Shown here: positions 1-7,840 of the stretch, one piece after another
How the letters are laid out: each line of letters starts with the position of its first letter
Numbering within the stretch: the first letter of the stretch is position 1
Assembly: GCF_000332335.1 (NCBI RefSeq)
Contig: NZ_KB235948.1
Location: 6,235,215-6,299,214 of the forward strand
Length of the DNA stretch: 64,000 nucleotides
Reading direction: 5' to 3'
DNA from: Kamptonema formosum PCC 10802
GTDB lineage: Bacteria > Cyanobacteriota > Cyanobacteriia > Cyanobacteriales > Oscillatoriaceae
The notes under the pieces: model-generated
What the model saw: the letters and a program-made list of their open reading frames with translations, nothing else
Databases searched by the model: none
Told to the model about the DNA's origin: nothing
Position numbers and translations under genes: made by a program

Positions 1-1
1 C

Positions 2-1138
2 TACTTGCCTCTGGCGGAGAAAATTCAGCTGCTCACCCACCTGGGAGCCACCACCTTTTTTGCCGGCGAATACTTCTTCGAGCAGAGCAAAATCCAGCAA
101 TACATCGCCGACTATCTCGCCACCTTGCCCAGCGCCCCAAAAGACCCAGTGTCCCTGCAGCTCGACAGTGAAGCAGTGCTGAAAGCCATTGAAACCCAAC
201 ACGGCTTATTAATCGAGCGGGCGCGGCGAATCTACTCCTTCTCTCACCTCACCTTTCAGGAATACTTTGCCGCTGCAAAAATCGCCGCCGCCTCCGAACT
301 GCTCACCCTCGCCAGACATGCCGGCGACAAGCGCTGGCGGGAAGTATTTTTGCTCGCCGCCAGCATGCTGCGCCCAGCAGATCCCCTGCTGCAGCAAGCG
401 AAACAGCACACCGACACCCTCGCCGCCTCCGACGAGAAACTGCGGGAATTTCTCCGCTGGGTCAACCACAAAGCCCTCTCCCTCCAGGGGCGGGGCAAAC
501 CGGCAGCCGCCAGGGCCTTTTACTTTTCCCTCGCCCGCGCCGCCGACCATTACCTGGCCGGTGGGCTCACCCTTGGCCCGCCTAGCTGTCCTTTTCCCAA
601 CTTCCCTTACTTTCCCCTCTCCCTCTACCTTTCCCTCGCTCACAATCTCGACCGCGAATTGGCCAAGGTCAATTCTGCCGGCAGCCTCTATACCGCCCTC
701 AACTTTAACTTTTCCTCTCACCGCGAGCTGGAGAAGGTCGAGCCGGTGTTTGAAAAGGCCGTCAGCCGGCTTTCCACCCTGGAGAAAACCCTTGAGTTTG
801 CCCTCGAACTTGACCTGACCCCCCAGCGCGACAGAGCCAGTGAATTGCAGCGCTTGCTGCAAAAGCTGAGAACGGAACTCCCCAACCTTGAGCAAGACCT
901 GGCAAACGTTAAGGCGTGGTGGGTTTCTGCCGGTCAAGCCTGGATTGAAAAGTTTACATCCGCGATTGATCAGTACAGTTCTGCCGGCGTGCACTGGCAG
1001 TTCAGCAAGCAGCAAAAACAAGCGATCAAAGATTACTATGAAGCCAATAAATTGCTTGTAGACTGCCTCAATAGCGACTGCCAGGTGACGCAGGCTGTCC
1101 GCGAGCAGATAGAAAATAGCTTGCTCTTAAGTTCGTGA
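2..1138 (+). CDS. NACHT/STAND-type NTPase, C-terminal part (5' end outside window)
   Basis: The frame is already open at base 2 and runs 379 codons to TGA, so the start lies upstream. Around residues 75-95 the protein reads GLLIERARRIYSFSHLTFQEYFAA, written here in two parts, GLLIERARRIYSF and SHLTFQEYFAA. This is the hallmark that follows the NTPase and winged-helix segments of bacterial NACHT proteins. After it comes an alpha-helical region with paired short repeats and no recognisable effector or WD40/TPR array. Family knowledge: such proteins act as signal-transduction or anti-phage STAND ATPases. The NTP-binding Walker motifs would lie outside the window, so the activity is inferred. Two perfect hairpins follow the stop codon. 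Confidence 0.8.
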   Translation, partial: YLPLAEKIQLLTHLGATTFFAGEYFFEQSKIQQYIADYLATLPSAPKDPVSLQLDSEAVLKAIETQHGLLIERARRIYSFSHLTFQEYFAAAKIAAASELLTLARHAGDKRWREVFLLAASMLRPADPLLQQAKQHTDTLAASDEKLREFLRWVNHKALSLQGRGKPAAARAFYFSLARAADHYLAGGLTLGPPSCPFPNFPYFPLSLYLSLAHNLDRELAKVNSAGSLYTALNFNFSSHRELEKVEPVFEKAVSRLSTLEKTLEFALELDLTPQRDRASELQRLLQKLRTELPNLEQDLANVKAWWVSAGQAWIEKFTSAIDQYSSAGVHWQFSKQQKQAIKDYYEANKLLVDCLNSDCQVTQAVREQIENSLLLSS

Positions 1139-1150
1139 GCGATATCTCAC

Positions 1151-1181
1151 GACACCGGGTTTCTTTAAGAAACCCGGTGTC
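1151..1181. repeat. Perfect hairpin of the AGAAACC/GGTTTCT palindrome family
   Basis: Arms GACACCGGGTTTCTT and AAGAAACCCGGTGTC are 15 bp and perfectly complementary around one central base. It lies 12 bp after the NACHT gene stop. There is no T-run, so termination is possible but not shown. Related palindromes occur near 25648, 57109 and 60653. Confidence 0.8.
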
Positions 1182-1197
1182 TGGCCCTCAGCAGTAG

Positions 1198-1222
1198 GTG
1201 CGTTCCCTAAGAGGGAACGCAC
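1198..1222. repeat. Second hairpin downstream of the NACHT gene
   Basis: Arms GTGCGTTCCCT and AGGGAACGCAC (11 bp) flank a 3-base loop. With the hairpin at 1151 it forms a double stem-loop that may protect or end the upstream transcript. Confidence 0.7.
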
Positions 1223-1351
1223 TCTACCCCTGGAGAGAGAGCGGGCTAGCTTTTCTATTTTTTTACAATTGACCGCTCAGCCTGAACAGTTAAAATCACC
1301 ATTGAACTGGATTTCTTGTCGCGCCCCAGCACCTAAACCGCAACCTTATGC

Positions 1352-1357
1352 TATAAT
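1352..1357 (+). promoter_or_regulatory. Extended -10 (TGCTATAAT) upstream of cheB
   Basis: TATAAT preceded by TGC makes an extended -10 about 100 bases before the cheB start. A second possible pair, TTGACC at 1269 and TAAAAT at 1291 (16-base spacer), lies further upstream. No other gene lies in 1139-1457. Confidence 0.45.
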
Positions 1358-1457
1358 AGGAAAAAAATTACTTAGCACACGAAAATCGCTGGCAGGCTGC
1401 AGAGTCCTCCCGCGCCGGCACTAACCGGGCGATTCAAAACGCCCTGAGGAAAGAAAA

Positions 1458-2501
1458 ATGCCCGGACACGATATCATCGTCATTGGAGCCTCCGCCGGCG
1501 GGGTGGAAGCCCTGAGCACACTAGCCGCCGGTTTGCCAGCAAACCTGCCAGCTGCGCTCTTTGTCGTTCTTCACATCCCCCCGCACGCGGCCAGCGTCCT
1601 GCCCCAGATTCTCAGCCGCGCCGGCACCCTGCCAGCCTCCCACCCCATTGATGGCCAAGCAATTCAGCACGGGAGGATTTATGTGGCACCCCCAGACTTC
1701 CACCTGCTGATGAAACGCGGCCACATCCACTTGGCCGGCGGGCCGAGGGAGAACGGCCACCGGCCCGCCGTCGATCCACTGTTTCGCACCGCAGCGCGGA
1801 TCTACGGACCGAGGGTGGTGGGGGTGGTGCTGTCGGGAAATCTCGATGACGGCACCGCCGGTCTGCAGGCGGTGAAACTGCGCGGTGGCGTGGCCATCGC
1901 CCAAGAGCCCGGGGAGGCGGTCTATTCAGGAATGCCGCGCAGCGCCTGCGAGAATGTCGGGGTCGATTGGGTGCTGCCGGTGTCACAGATTGCCGCCGTC
2001 TTGGCGCGACTGGCGAAGGAGCAGGTGGAAGAGAAACCAGCAGGAGCGGTTTCCAAAGATATGGAAATAGAATCGGATATGGCGGAACTGGATATCGGCG
2101 CTGCGCAAAGCAACGACCGGCCTGGCAAGCCCTCGCAATACGCCTGTCCGGAGTGCGGCGGTGCCTTGTGGGAGCTCAGCGAGGGAAATCTGCTGCGGTT
2201 CCGCTGCCGCGTCGGTCACGCCTTTTCCGCAGAGAGCCTGCTGGCAGAGCAGTCCGAGGCGCTGGAAGAGGCCCTGTGGACGGCGTTTCGCGCTCTCAGG
2301 GAGAGCGCCGCTCTGGCCCGCCGGATGGCGGGGCGGGCCGGCGAGCGCGGCCTGAGCCGGACAGTGGCAAACTTTGAAAAGCAAGCCCAGGAGGCGGAGC
2401 AGCGAGCCGAAATCATCCAGCAAGTGCTTGTCAGCCAAGACGCTACTCCAGTAGAGGAAGCTGCGCTGAGCGACGAGTTTCAGAGCGATGAAAGCGCTTA
2501 A
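1458..2501 (+). CDS. CheB-type protein-glutamate methylesterase without receiver domain, with C-terminal zinc ribbon
   Basis: Hydrolyses gamma-glutamyl methyl esters in chemoreceptor-like proteins (family knowledge). The catalytic triad is visible: Ser12 in IGASAGG, His39 in VLHIPPH and Asp131 in LSGNLDDGT. The usual N-terminal receiver domain is absent, so phosphorylation control is lost or acts through a partner. After about residue 200 there is a linker, then a zinc-ribbon-like segment (YACPECGG ... FRCRVGHAF) and a helical tail. This tail is common in CheB proteins paired with PAS kinases. The ATG start is preceded by GAGGAAAG. The TAA stop runs straight into a TTTTGGA repeat block. It heads a cluster with a second CheB, CheR-PAS proteins and a PAS kinase. 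Confidence 0.9.
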   Translation: MPGHDIIVIGASAGGVEALSTLAAGLPANLPAALFVVLHIPPHAASVLPQILSRAGTLPASHPIDGQAIQHGRIYVAPPDFHLLMKRGHIHLAGGPRENGHRPAVDPLFRTAARIYGPRVVGVVLSGNLDDGTAGLQAVKLRGGVAIAQEPGEAVYSGMPRSACENVGVDWVLPVSQIAAVLARLAKEQVEEKPAGAVSKDMEIESDMAELDIGAAQSNDRPGKPSQYACPECGGALWELSEGNLLRFRCRVGHAFSAESLLAEQSEALEEALWTAFRALRESAALARRMAGRAGERGLSRTVANFEKQAQEAEQRAEIIQQVLVSQDATPVEEAALSDEFQSDESA

Positions 2502-2503
2502 AA

Positions 2504-2566
2504 TTTTGGATTTTGGATTTTGGATTTTGGATTTTGGATTTTGGATTTTGGATTTTGGATTTTGGA
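2504..2566. repeat. Nine perfect tandem copies of heptamer TTTTGGA (STRR)
   Basis: Sixty-three bases of exact TTTTGGA repeats begin 3 bases after the cheB stop. Short tandemly repeated repetitive sequences of this size class are typical of filamentous cyanobacteria. The copy number is likely unstable. Confidence 0.95.
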
Positions 2567-2569
2567 TTC

Positions 2570-2785
2570 TCTCGTTCCCAGCCACCCTGACGGGAAGCCT
2601 GCGGCTACAGGCAGGGAACGCAATCTGGAGGCTCTGCCTTGAAAAGGTTTGTAGTTGGGCTTTAGCCCTACCGAATCTACCGCCGCCCTTGCAAGTTTTC
2701 ATTGATGGCGGTGTGCGCAGTTCATCGTGACTGCCTCCTTTGGGCAGATAGGAAGATTAAAAGCCTAACAGCTCAGGATTTTTTA
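2570..2785. repeat. Dispersed GGAGGCTCTGCCTCC-type repeat, copy 1
   Basis: Contains CTCTCGTTCCCAGCC, a glycine-tRNA-unlike palindromic core ending in GGGAACGCAATCTGG, then AGGCTCTGCC and the tail AGATTAAAAGCCTAACAGCT. The same modules recur at 4069, 23401-23580, 35741-35845 and 55388. Function is unknown. The rest of 2786-3099 holds no gene or clear signal. Confidence 0.6.
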
Positions 2786-3099
2786 TACTAGCTGAAAAAG
2801 CTTTCCCGCCCTTTTTTTCCATCCAAAATCCACGCATCCAAAATCCATGCATTGCCATCAGGGGCGGGGCGGCGAGATGCCGGTCAGTGCTGAAATCGCC
2901 TCTCTGCTTGTCCTAAGGGTCCTAAAAAATGTGCGCGCCCGCCGGCAACCCTTGCTTGTGGGCGCGGAATGAGCTAGCGACGGGGGTGAAAGTGCGCTGT
3001 GTCGCCTCTGTACTTTGGCGGCAAGTCAGGTAAAATTAAAGAAGGCACCCACTCCCGTCTGCCTCAACCGATTCCTGGCTGCGAGGCTAACAGCGAAAC

Positions 3100-3723
3100 G
3101 TGAGAAAAAATCAGCAACAGAAAACCCCAGCGCCTTTCTCCGAAGCCCCCTTTGACATCATAGCCATAGCCGCCTCAGCCGGCGGACTGAAAGCTCTGAG
3201 TGCCGTACTCTCTGAGCTGAAAGCTGATTTGCCGGTGGCTATTGTTGTGGTGCAGCACCTCGCCCCCAACCACCCCAGCCAGATGGCAGAAATCCTGACT
3301 CGGCGGACGCCCCTAGAAGTCAAGCAAGCGACGGATCGGGAGTGTCTGAAACCGGGGACGGTTTATATCGCCCCCCCCGACCGGCACCTGCTCGTCAACC
3401 CTGACAGAAGTCTCTCCCTTTCCCAGTCAGAAAAAGTGCATTTTGTGCGCCCCTCAGCAGAGGTGCTGTTTGAATCTGTTGCCAGCAGTTACAAAAACCG
3501 CGCCATTGCGGTAGTCCTGACAGGAGCTGACCGAGATGGGACACAGGGAGTGCGGGCGATTAAAAACATGGGCGGCGTCGTCATCGCTCAGAATAAAGAG
3601 ACTTCCCTAGTTTTTGGAATGCCCGGCGCTGCCATCGACACCGGCTGTGTGGATTTCATATTGCCGCTGCAAGAGATTCCCGGCGCTCTCACAGATTTAG
3701 TCTTCCAAGGAAGTCTGGGCTGA
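3100..3723 (+). CDS. Second CheB-type methylesterase, catalytic domain only
   Basis: At 207 residues it consists of little more than the CheB catalytic domain. The triad is Ser26 in IAASAGG, His53 in VVQHLAPNH and Asp146 in LTGADRDGT. It begins at GTG; no ATG is available in frame before the conserved FDIIAIAASAGG strand. It lacks both the receiver domain and the zinc-ribbon tail of the first CheB, and the two sequences are clearly divergent, so this is an old paralogue or a separate acquisition. Together with the CheR genes downstream it suggests a methylation/demethylation pair acting on non-canonical substrates. A dispersed inverted-repeat element begins 30 bases after the stop. Confidence 0.88.
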   Translation: MRKNQQQKTPAPFSEAPFDIIAIAASAGGLKALSAVLSELKADLPVAIVVVQHLAPNHPSQMAEILTRRTPLEVKQATDRECLKPGTVYIAPPDRHLLVNPDRSLSLSQSEKVHFVRPSAEVLFESVASSYKNRAIAVVLTGADRDGTQGVRAIKNMGGVVIAQNKETSLVFGMPGAAIDTGCVDFILPLQEIPGALTDLVFQGSLG

Positions 3724-3753
3724 TCCTGTGTGGGGACGCAACATGTGGCTGAT

Positions 3754-3918
3754 CTAGCAGCAGTCATATTGGTGAGAATAATAGAAGCTTCGGGAGCGGG
3801 GGAGAAAGGGAGGCCGGAATGTAGATTTCCTAAATGCTTACTGCTGTATAGACGTCGGGCAGGTGTCCCGCCCCCCCCCTGAAAGTCTAATGTTCTAACC
3901 TAAGTGCATACTGCTATA
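3754..3918 (+). repeat. TATAGCAG inverted-repeat element, subfamily I, copy 1
   Basis: Left end CTAGCAGCAGTCATATTGG and right end CCTAAGTGCATACTGCTATA are inverted relatives. The internal AAATGCTTACTGCTGTATAG marks the junction of two half-elements. No ORF. Confidence 0.85.
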
Positions 3919-4371
3919 CTTTGTAGGGACGCGACATGCCCTTGTCCCTACAGGGGCAAAAAGCGACATGTCTCATCTTTAAACTGCCAAAAAGCGAGTG
4001 GCTTTTAGGGAGAAACCCCAGAAAATTTTAAATCTAGCCCAACTTGCTACTTAACCCAAGTTGTAACTTTTGGAGGCTCTGCCTCCAAAACAGCGTCTCC
4101 CATAAGGAGCCTGAGAGCGAGGGGAACGAGGGGAACTGGAAAAGCCCCCCTTTTCTAGTGCCGGTGGCACAAAAGCCCGCTCCGTCTGGGCAGCTCGAAA
4201 AGCTCACAGCTTGTAGGTAGCAACTTGAGTTATTTATAAGTCTAAGCATCCAGATCCCCCCAAACGGGGTGCGTCCCGCCACGCCCTGGCTGGGGGGGAT
4301 CGATCCTGACTCACTTGTAAGCAGCAACTTGAGTTAAATCGAAAATCTAAAATCGAAAATCTAAAATCCAC
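3919..4371. other. Intergenic region with small palindromes and a heptamer block
   Basis: No gene seen. A TGTAGGGAC...GTCCCTACA palindrome lies near 3923-3953, a GGAGGCTCTGCCTCC palindrome at about 4071, and AAAATCTAAAATCGA-type heptamer repeats at 4336-4370 run up to the next ATG. No convincing ribosome-binding site precedes 4372. Confidence 0.6.
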
Positions 4372-6231
4372 ATGAGCTCAGCACCCCCAGACCCAGCCTT
4401 TGAAGCGCTGCTAGACTACCTCAAGCGAGCGCGAGGCTTCGACTTCACCGGCTACAAGCGCCCCAGCCTGATGCGCCTGATGAAAAAGCGCATGCAGAAA
4501 GTTCAGGTGACCAGCTTCAGCGAGTACCTCGACTACCTGGAAGTCCACCCTCTGGAGTTTAGCCAGCTGTTCAACAGCCTGCTGCTCAACGTCACGGCCT
4601 TTTTCCGAGACAAATCAGCGTGGGACTACCTCAGCGAAGAGATTGTGCCGCGCATCCTGGGCAGCAAAAACCCTGACGATCCGATTCGGGTGTGGAGTGC
4701 CGGCTGCGGTTCCGGCAAAGAAGCCTACACCCTAGCTATCGTCCTCGCCGAAGCCTTGGGGGCGGACGCCTTCCGAACGCGGGTTAAGATATACGCCACC
4801 GACCTCGACGATGAAGCCGTCACCGACGGGCGGAGCGCCCTGTACACAGAAAAGGACATTCAGCCGATTCCCCCGGAACTGCGCAGCAAATACTTCGAGA
4901 CGGTTGCCGCCCACTACACCTTCCGCAGCGACTTGCGGCGAGCGGTGATTTTTGGCCGGCACGACTTAGTGCAGGACCCCCCCATCTCCCGCCTCGACCT
5001 GCTGGTGTGCCGCAACACCTTAATGTATTTCAATGCCGAAACCCAAGCCCGCATTCTGGCGCGCTTCCACTTCGCCCTCAACAACACGGGCTTTTTGTTT
5101 GTCGGCAAAGCGGAGATGCTGCTCACCCACGCCAACCTATTCGCCCCAGTCAACCTCAAGTACCGCATCTTCGCCAAAGTGCCGCAGGTTAGCATGCGCG
5201 ACCGCCTGCTTCTTATGGCCCAAAACAGCCCCCTTCAAATCGGCAATCAACTGGAGGCTCACATGCGTTTGCGCGACGAAGCTTTCGACACCTTGGAATC
5301 CGCATACCTGGTCGTAGACAGCCACGGCTACCTGGCTATGGTCAGCCGGCAGGCGCGGGCCCTGTTTGGCCTGACGTTCAAGGATCTGGGCCGCCCCTTG
5401 CAGGATCTGGAAGTCTCTTACCGCCCAGTCGAGCTGCGCTCCAAGCTGCAGCAAGTTTATGCCGAGCGCCGCCCCGTCCTGGTTTCGGATGTGGAGTTCC
5501 TCTTCCCAGACGGAAATGCCGTCTACCTGGATATCACGCTCACTCCCCTAGTGGAAGCCAGCGGGGCGCTCCTCGGGGCTCGCATCACCTTCACCGACGT
5601 GACGCGGTACCACCACTTGCAGCAGGAACTGTTCAACTCCCAGCAGGAGTTGGAAACCGCCTACCAGGAGCTACAAGCGTCCAACGAGGAGCTGGAGACG
5701 ACCAATGAAGAGCTACAATCCACCAACGAGGAGCTAGAGACAACCAACGAGGAACTGCAATCCACCAACGAAGAGCTAGAGACGATCAACGAAGAGCTCC
5801 AGTCCACCAACGAGGAGCTGGAGACGATGAACGAGGAATTGCGCCAGCGCACTGATGAGCTCAACCACGTCAATCGCTTCTTAGAGGCGATTCTGGGCAG
5901 CCTGCGGGTTGGCATCGCCGTTCTCGACGACAAGCTCAGCATTCACCTGTGGAACGGCCAAGCTGAAGACCTGTGGGGCGTGCGCGCTGAGGAAGTCCAG
6001 GGGCATTTTTTTTTGAACTTGGATACCGGCTTGCCGGTGGCGCAACTCAGGGACATCATCCGCACCTGTCAAGCCGGCACTGCGCAGTACCAGGAACTCA
6101 TCGTCGGTGCCGTTAACCGCCGGGGAAAGTCAATTCGCTGTCGCGTCAGCTGCACGCCCCTGATCGGAATGCCGAGAGCGCCCCTCTGGGTGATTGTGCT
6201 GATGGAAGAGATCTCCGATCCGCCGGCTTAG
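4372..6231 (+). CDS. CheR-type methyltransferase fused to PAS and coiled-coil domains
   Basis: Residues 1-270 are a CheR S-adenosylmethionine-dependent glutamate O-methyltransferase. LLNVTAFFRD (Arg79) is the substrate loop, WSAGCGSGKEAYT (108-120) the SAM motif, and CRNTLMYF (213-220) the conserved Asn/Tyr motif. A PAS domain follows (about 300-412), then a striking coiled coil (417-500) made of repeating 7-residue pieces such as ELQSTNE and ELETTNE, then a second PAS (503-612). No kinase domain is present, so signal output is probably methylation or protein contact. The second CheR-like protein downstream keeps the same N-terminal register. Family knowledge: CheB, CheR, PAS and kinase modules are often fused; here they are separate genes. 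Confidence 0.92.
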   Translation: MSSAPPDPAFEALLDYLKRARGFDFTGYKRPSLMRLMKKRMQKVQVTSFSEYLDYLEVHPLEFSQLFNSLLLNVTAFFRDKSAWDYLSEEIVPRILGSKNPDDPIRVWSAGCGSGKEAYTLAIVLAEALGADAFRTRVKIYATDLDDEAVTDGRSALYTEKDIQPIPPELRSKYFETVAAHYTFRSDLRRAVIFGRHDLVQDPPISRLDLLVCRNTLMYFNAETQARILARFHFALNNTGFLFVGKAEMLLTHANLFAPVNLKYRIFAKVPQVSMRDRLLLMAQNSPLQIGNQLEAHMRLRDEAFDTLESAYLVVDSHGYLAMVSRQARALFGLTFKDLGRPLQDLEVSYRPVELRSKLQQVYAERRPVLVSDVEFLFPDGNAVYLDITLTPLVEASGALLGARITFTDVTRYHHLQQELFNSQQELETAYQELQASNEELETTNEELQSTNEELETTNEELQSTNEELETINEELQSTNEELETMNEELRQRTDELNHVNRFLEAILGSLRVGIAVLDDKLSIHLWNGQAEDLWGVRAEEVQGHFFLNLDTGLPVAQLRDIIRTCQAGTAQYQELIVGAVNRRGKSIRCRVSCTPLIGMPRAPLWVIVLMEEISDPPA

Positions 6232-6437
6232 GGCGCTGTGGCCTGGGCCGCACCGACCTTCTAATTTTGCTACTTCCGGAAGAACACATATATACAAAAG
6301 GGGTCTAAACCCCGAGATTTGTAAAAACTATTTTTTCGGATATCAAAAAATATCTTGCCCGTTCTGGGTTTTGTGTCGCCCGGCAGGTGTTTGTCCAGCC
6401 AGGGCGGGTCAAGCAGATATACTCTGACAGCAGCTGA

Positions 6438-6699
6438 TATAGCAGCAGCCATATTGGTTAGGACAACAGGAGCAACGGGAGCTCTGGAGCAAGGGAGGCG
6501 GGGGAGCCAGAATGTCCGTTCCCTCAGTGGCTATTGCTATAGCAGTAGGCACTTAGGTTCGTACATTTCGGCTTCTTTTGCACCCCCGCACTCCGGCTCC
6601 TATTGTCCTAACCCATATTACTACTGGGATATAGACGTAGGGCAGGCGTAGCGCCCCCCCTGAAGGTCTAATGTTTTAACCTAAGTGCATACTGCTATA
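6438..6699 (+). repeat. Composite TATAGCAG element (subfamily I half joined to subfamily II)
   Basis: A degenerate left half (6438-6540) is joined to a subfamily II unit (about 6536-6699). Subfamily II is recognised by ACTTAGGTTCGTACATTTCGG and CCCATATTACTACTGGGATA; matching units are at 43050 and 55219. Confidence 0.75.
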
Positions 6700-6763
6700 T
6701 ATAGCAATAGACAGTTCCGTAATGGACGCGCTGGATCGGAGGGAACCCCTGTCCTAGGAGGGA

Positions 6764-6926
6764 TATAGCAGCAGTCATATTGGTTAGAACAATAGAAGCT
6801 TCGGGAGCTCTGGAGCAAGGGAGGCCGAAATGTAGGTTTCCTAAATGCTTACTGCTCTATAGACGTATGTACGGCGTCCGCCGAGCCTGAAGGTCTAATG
6901 TTCTAACCTAAGTGCATACTGCTATA
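6764..6926 (+). repeat. TATAGCAG element, subfamily I, copy 2
   Basis: Left end TATAGCAGCAGTCATATTGG, right end CTAAGTGCATACTGCTATA, with the internal TTTCCTAAATGCTTACTGC landmark. Its right end is shared with the next shorter relative. Confidence 0.9.
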
Positions 6927-7012
6927 GCAGTAACCACTTAGGTTAGGACGTCAGACAGGCGTCTCGCCTGTCCGAGAGGTCTAATGTCTGTTCCCTAAGT
7001 GGCTGCTGGTAG
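6923..7012 (+). repeat. Short 90-bp relative of the TATAGCAG element
   Basis: Ends TATAGCAGTAACCACTTAGG and CCTAAGTGGCTGCTGGTA are inverted. The interior holds the ACAGGCGTCTCGCCTGT palindrome. It resembles the second half of the full element. Confidence 0.65.
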
Positions 7013-7104
7013 ATTCTCAATAAACCCGCCCCGCCGCAAGCGGCAACAAGCTCGCTCTTTTGCATTTAATTTATACTTTTTGTTTTATTGTACGCTGCTA
7101 TTAT

Positions 7105-7266
7105 TATAGCAGCAATCATATTGGGTAGAACAATGAAAGCTTCGGAATCGGGGGAGCAAGGGAGGCCGGAATGTAGGTTTCCTAAATGCTTACTGCTATA
7201 TAGACGTAGGGCAGGCGTCCCGCCCCCTGAAGGTCTAATGTTCTAACCTAAGTGCCTACGGCTATA
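7105..7266 (+). repeat. TATAGCAG element, subfamily I, copy 3
   Basis: Full-length copy with ends TATAGCAGCAATCATATTGG and CCTAAGTGCCTACGGCTATA and the standard interior. Confidence 0.88.
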
Positions 7267-7840
7267 CGATATAAAAAGTAATGTGGCGGAGGCCCTCTTG
7301 CTGCAATGAGCAGATTAAAAGCTAGCTACCTGTTCTGCTGTACCCGTCGGGAAGGGGGAATCGGAGGGTCAGGCCGGCCTTATCCCTGGACGTATTGGCC
7401 CCTACCCCCCTCTCGGATATAGCAGCAGACACCTCAGTAATGGACATGGGCATTGCGGCGGGAGTGGGGCATTGCGGCGGGCGTGGGGCATTGGGCATTG
7501 CTGTGAGTCTTCCATGATGCGCCATGCGCCATGCGCCATGCCCTATGCGCCATGCCGCTTTCCCGGCGCTCTAAGCAGTATAAATTCCGGCCTCTCGGGC
7601 TTTTAATTTTTGGTGATGTGGCTGAACCCCAGTTATATTGAGGCTTTCAGAGGTTTGTTCCGCCCTAAAATCAAAAATCTAAATCTAGAATCGATATACA
7701 AAGGAAAAGGGTGCGGACTGTCCCTGAGGATTAACAAGCAGATCCTCGCCAGGAGAAATCCCACCGGCAACAAGCATAGAAGTTAAAAATAAACATAAAA
7801 AAAACGTTAAATAAGAATTTCTCGCAAGTGGTTTCATCAG
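7267..7840. other. Non-coding tail of a 1.6-kb repeat-rich intergenic region
   Basis: No gene is supported between 6232 and 7840. Besides the elements, 7440-7505 carries GGGCATTGCGGCGGG-like repeats and 7515-7555 carries GCGCCAT heptamer repeats. AT-rich sequence precedes the kinase gene; no promoter stands out. Confidence 0.6.

Noticed and set aside
209-1021. 270-codon minus-strand frame across the NACHT gene
   Set aside because: Gly/Val-rich mirror translation with no domain; the plus frame carries the family motif.
1983-2702. 239-codon minus-strand frame over cheB and the heptamer block
   Set aside because: Contains a repeated IQNPKSK translation of the heptamers and overlaps cheB.
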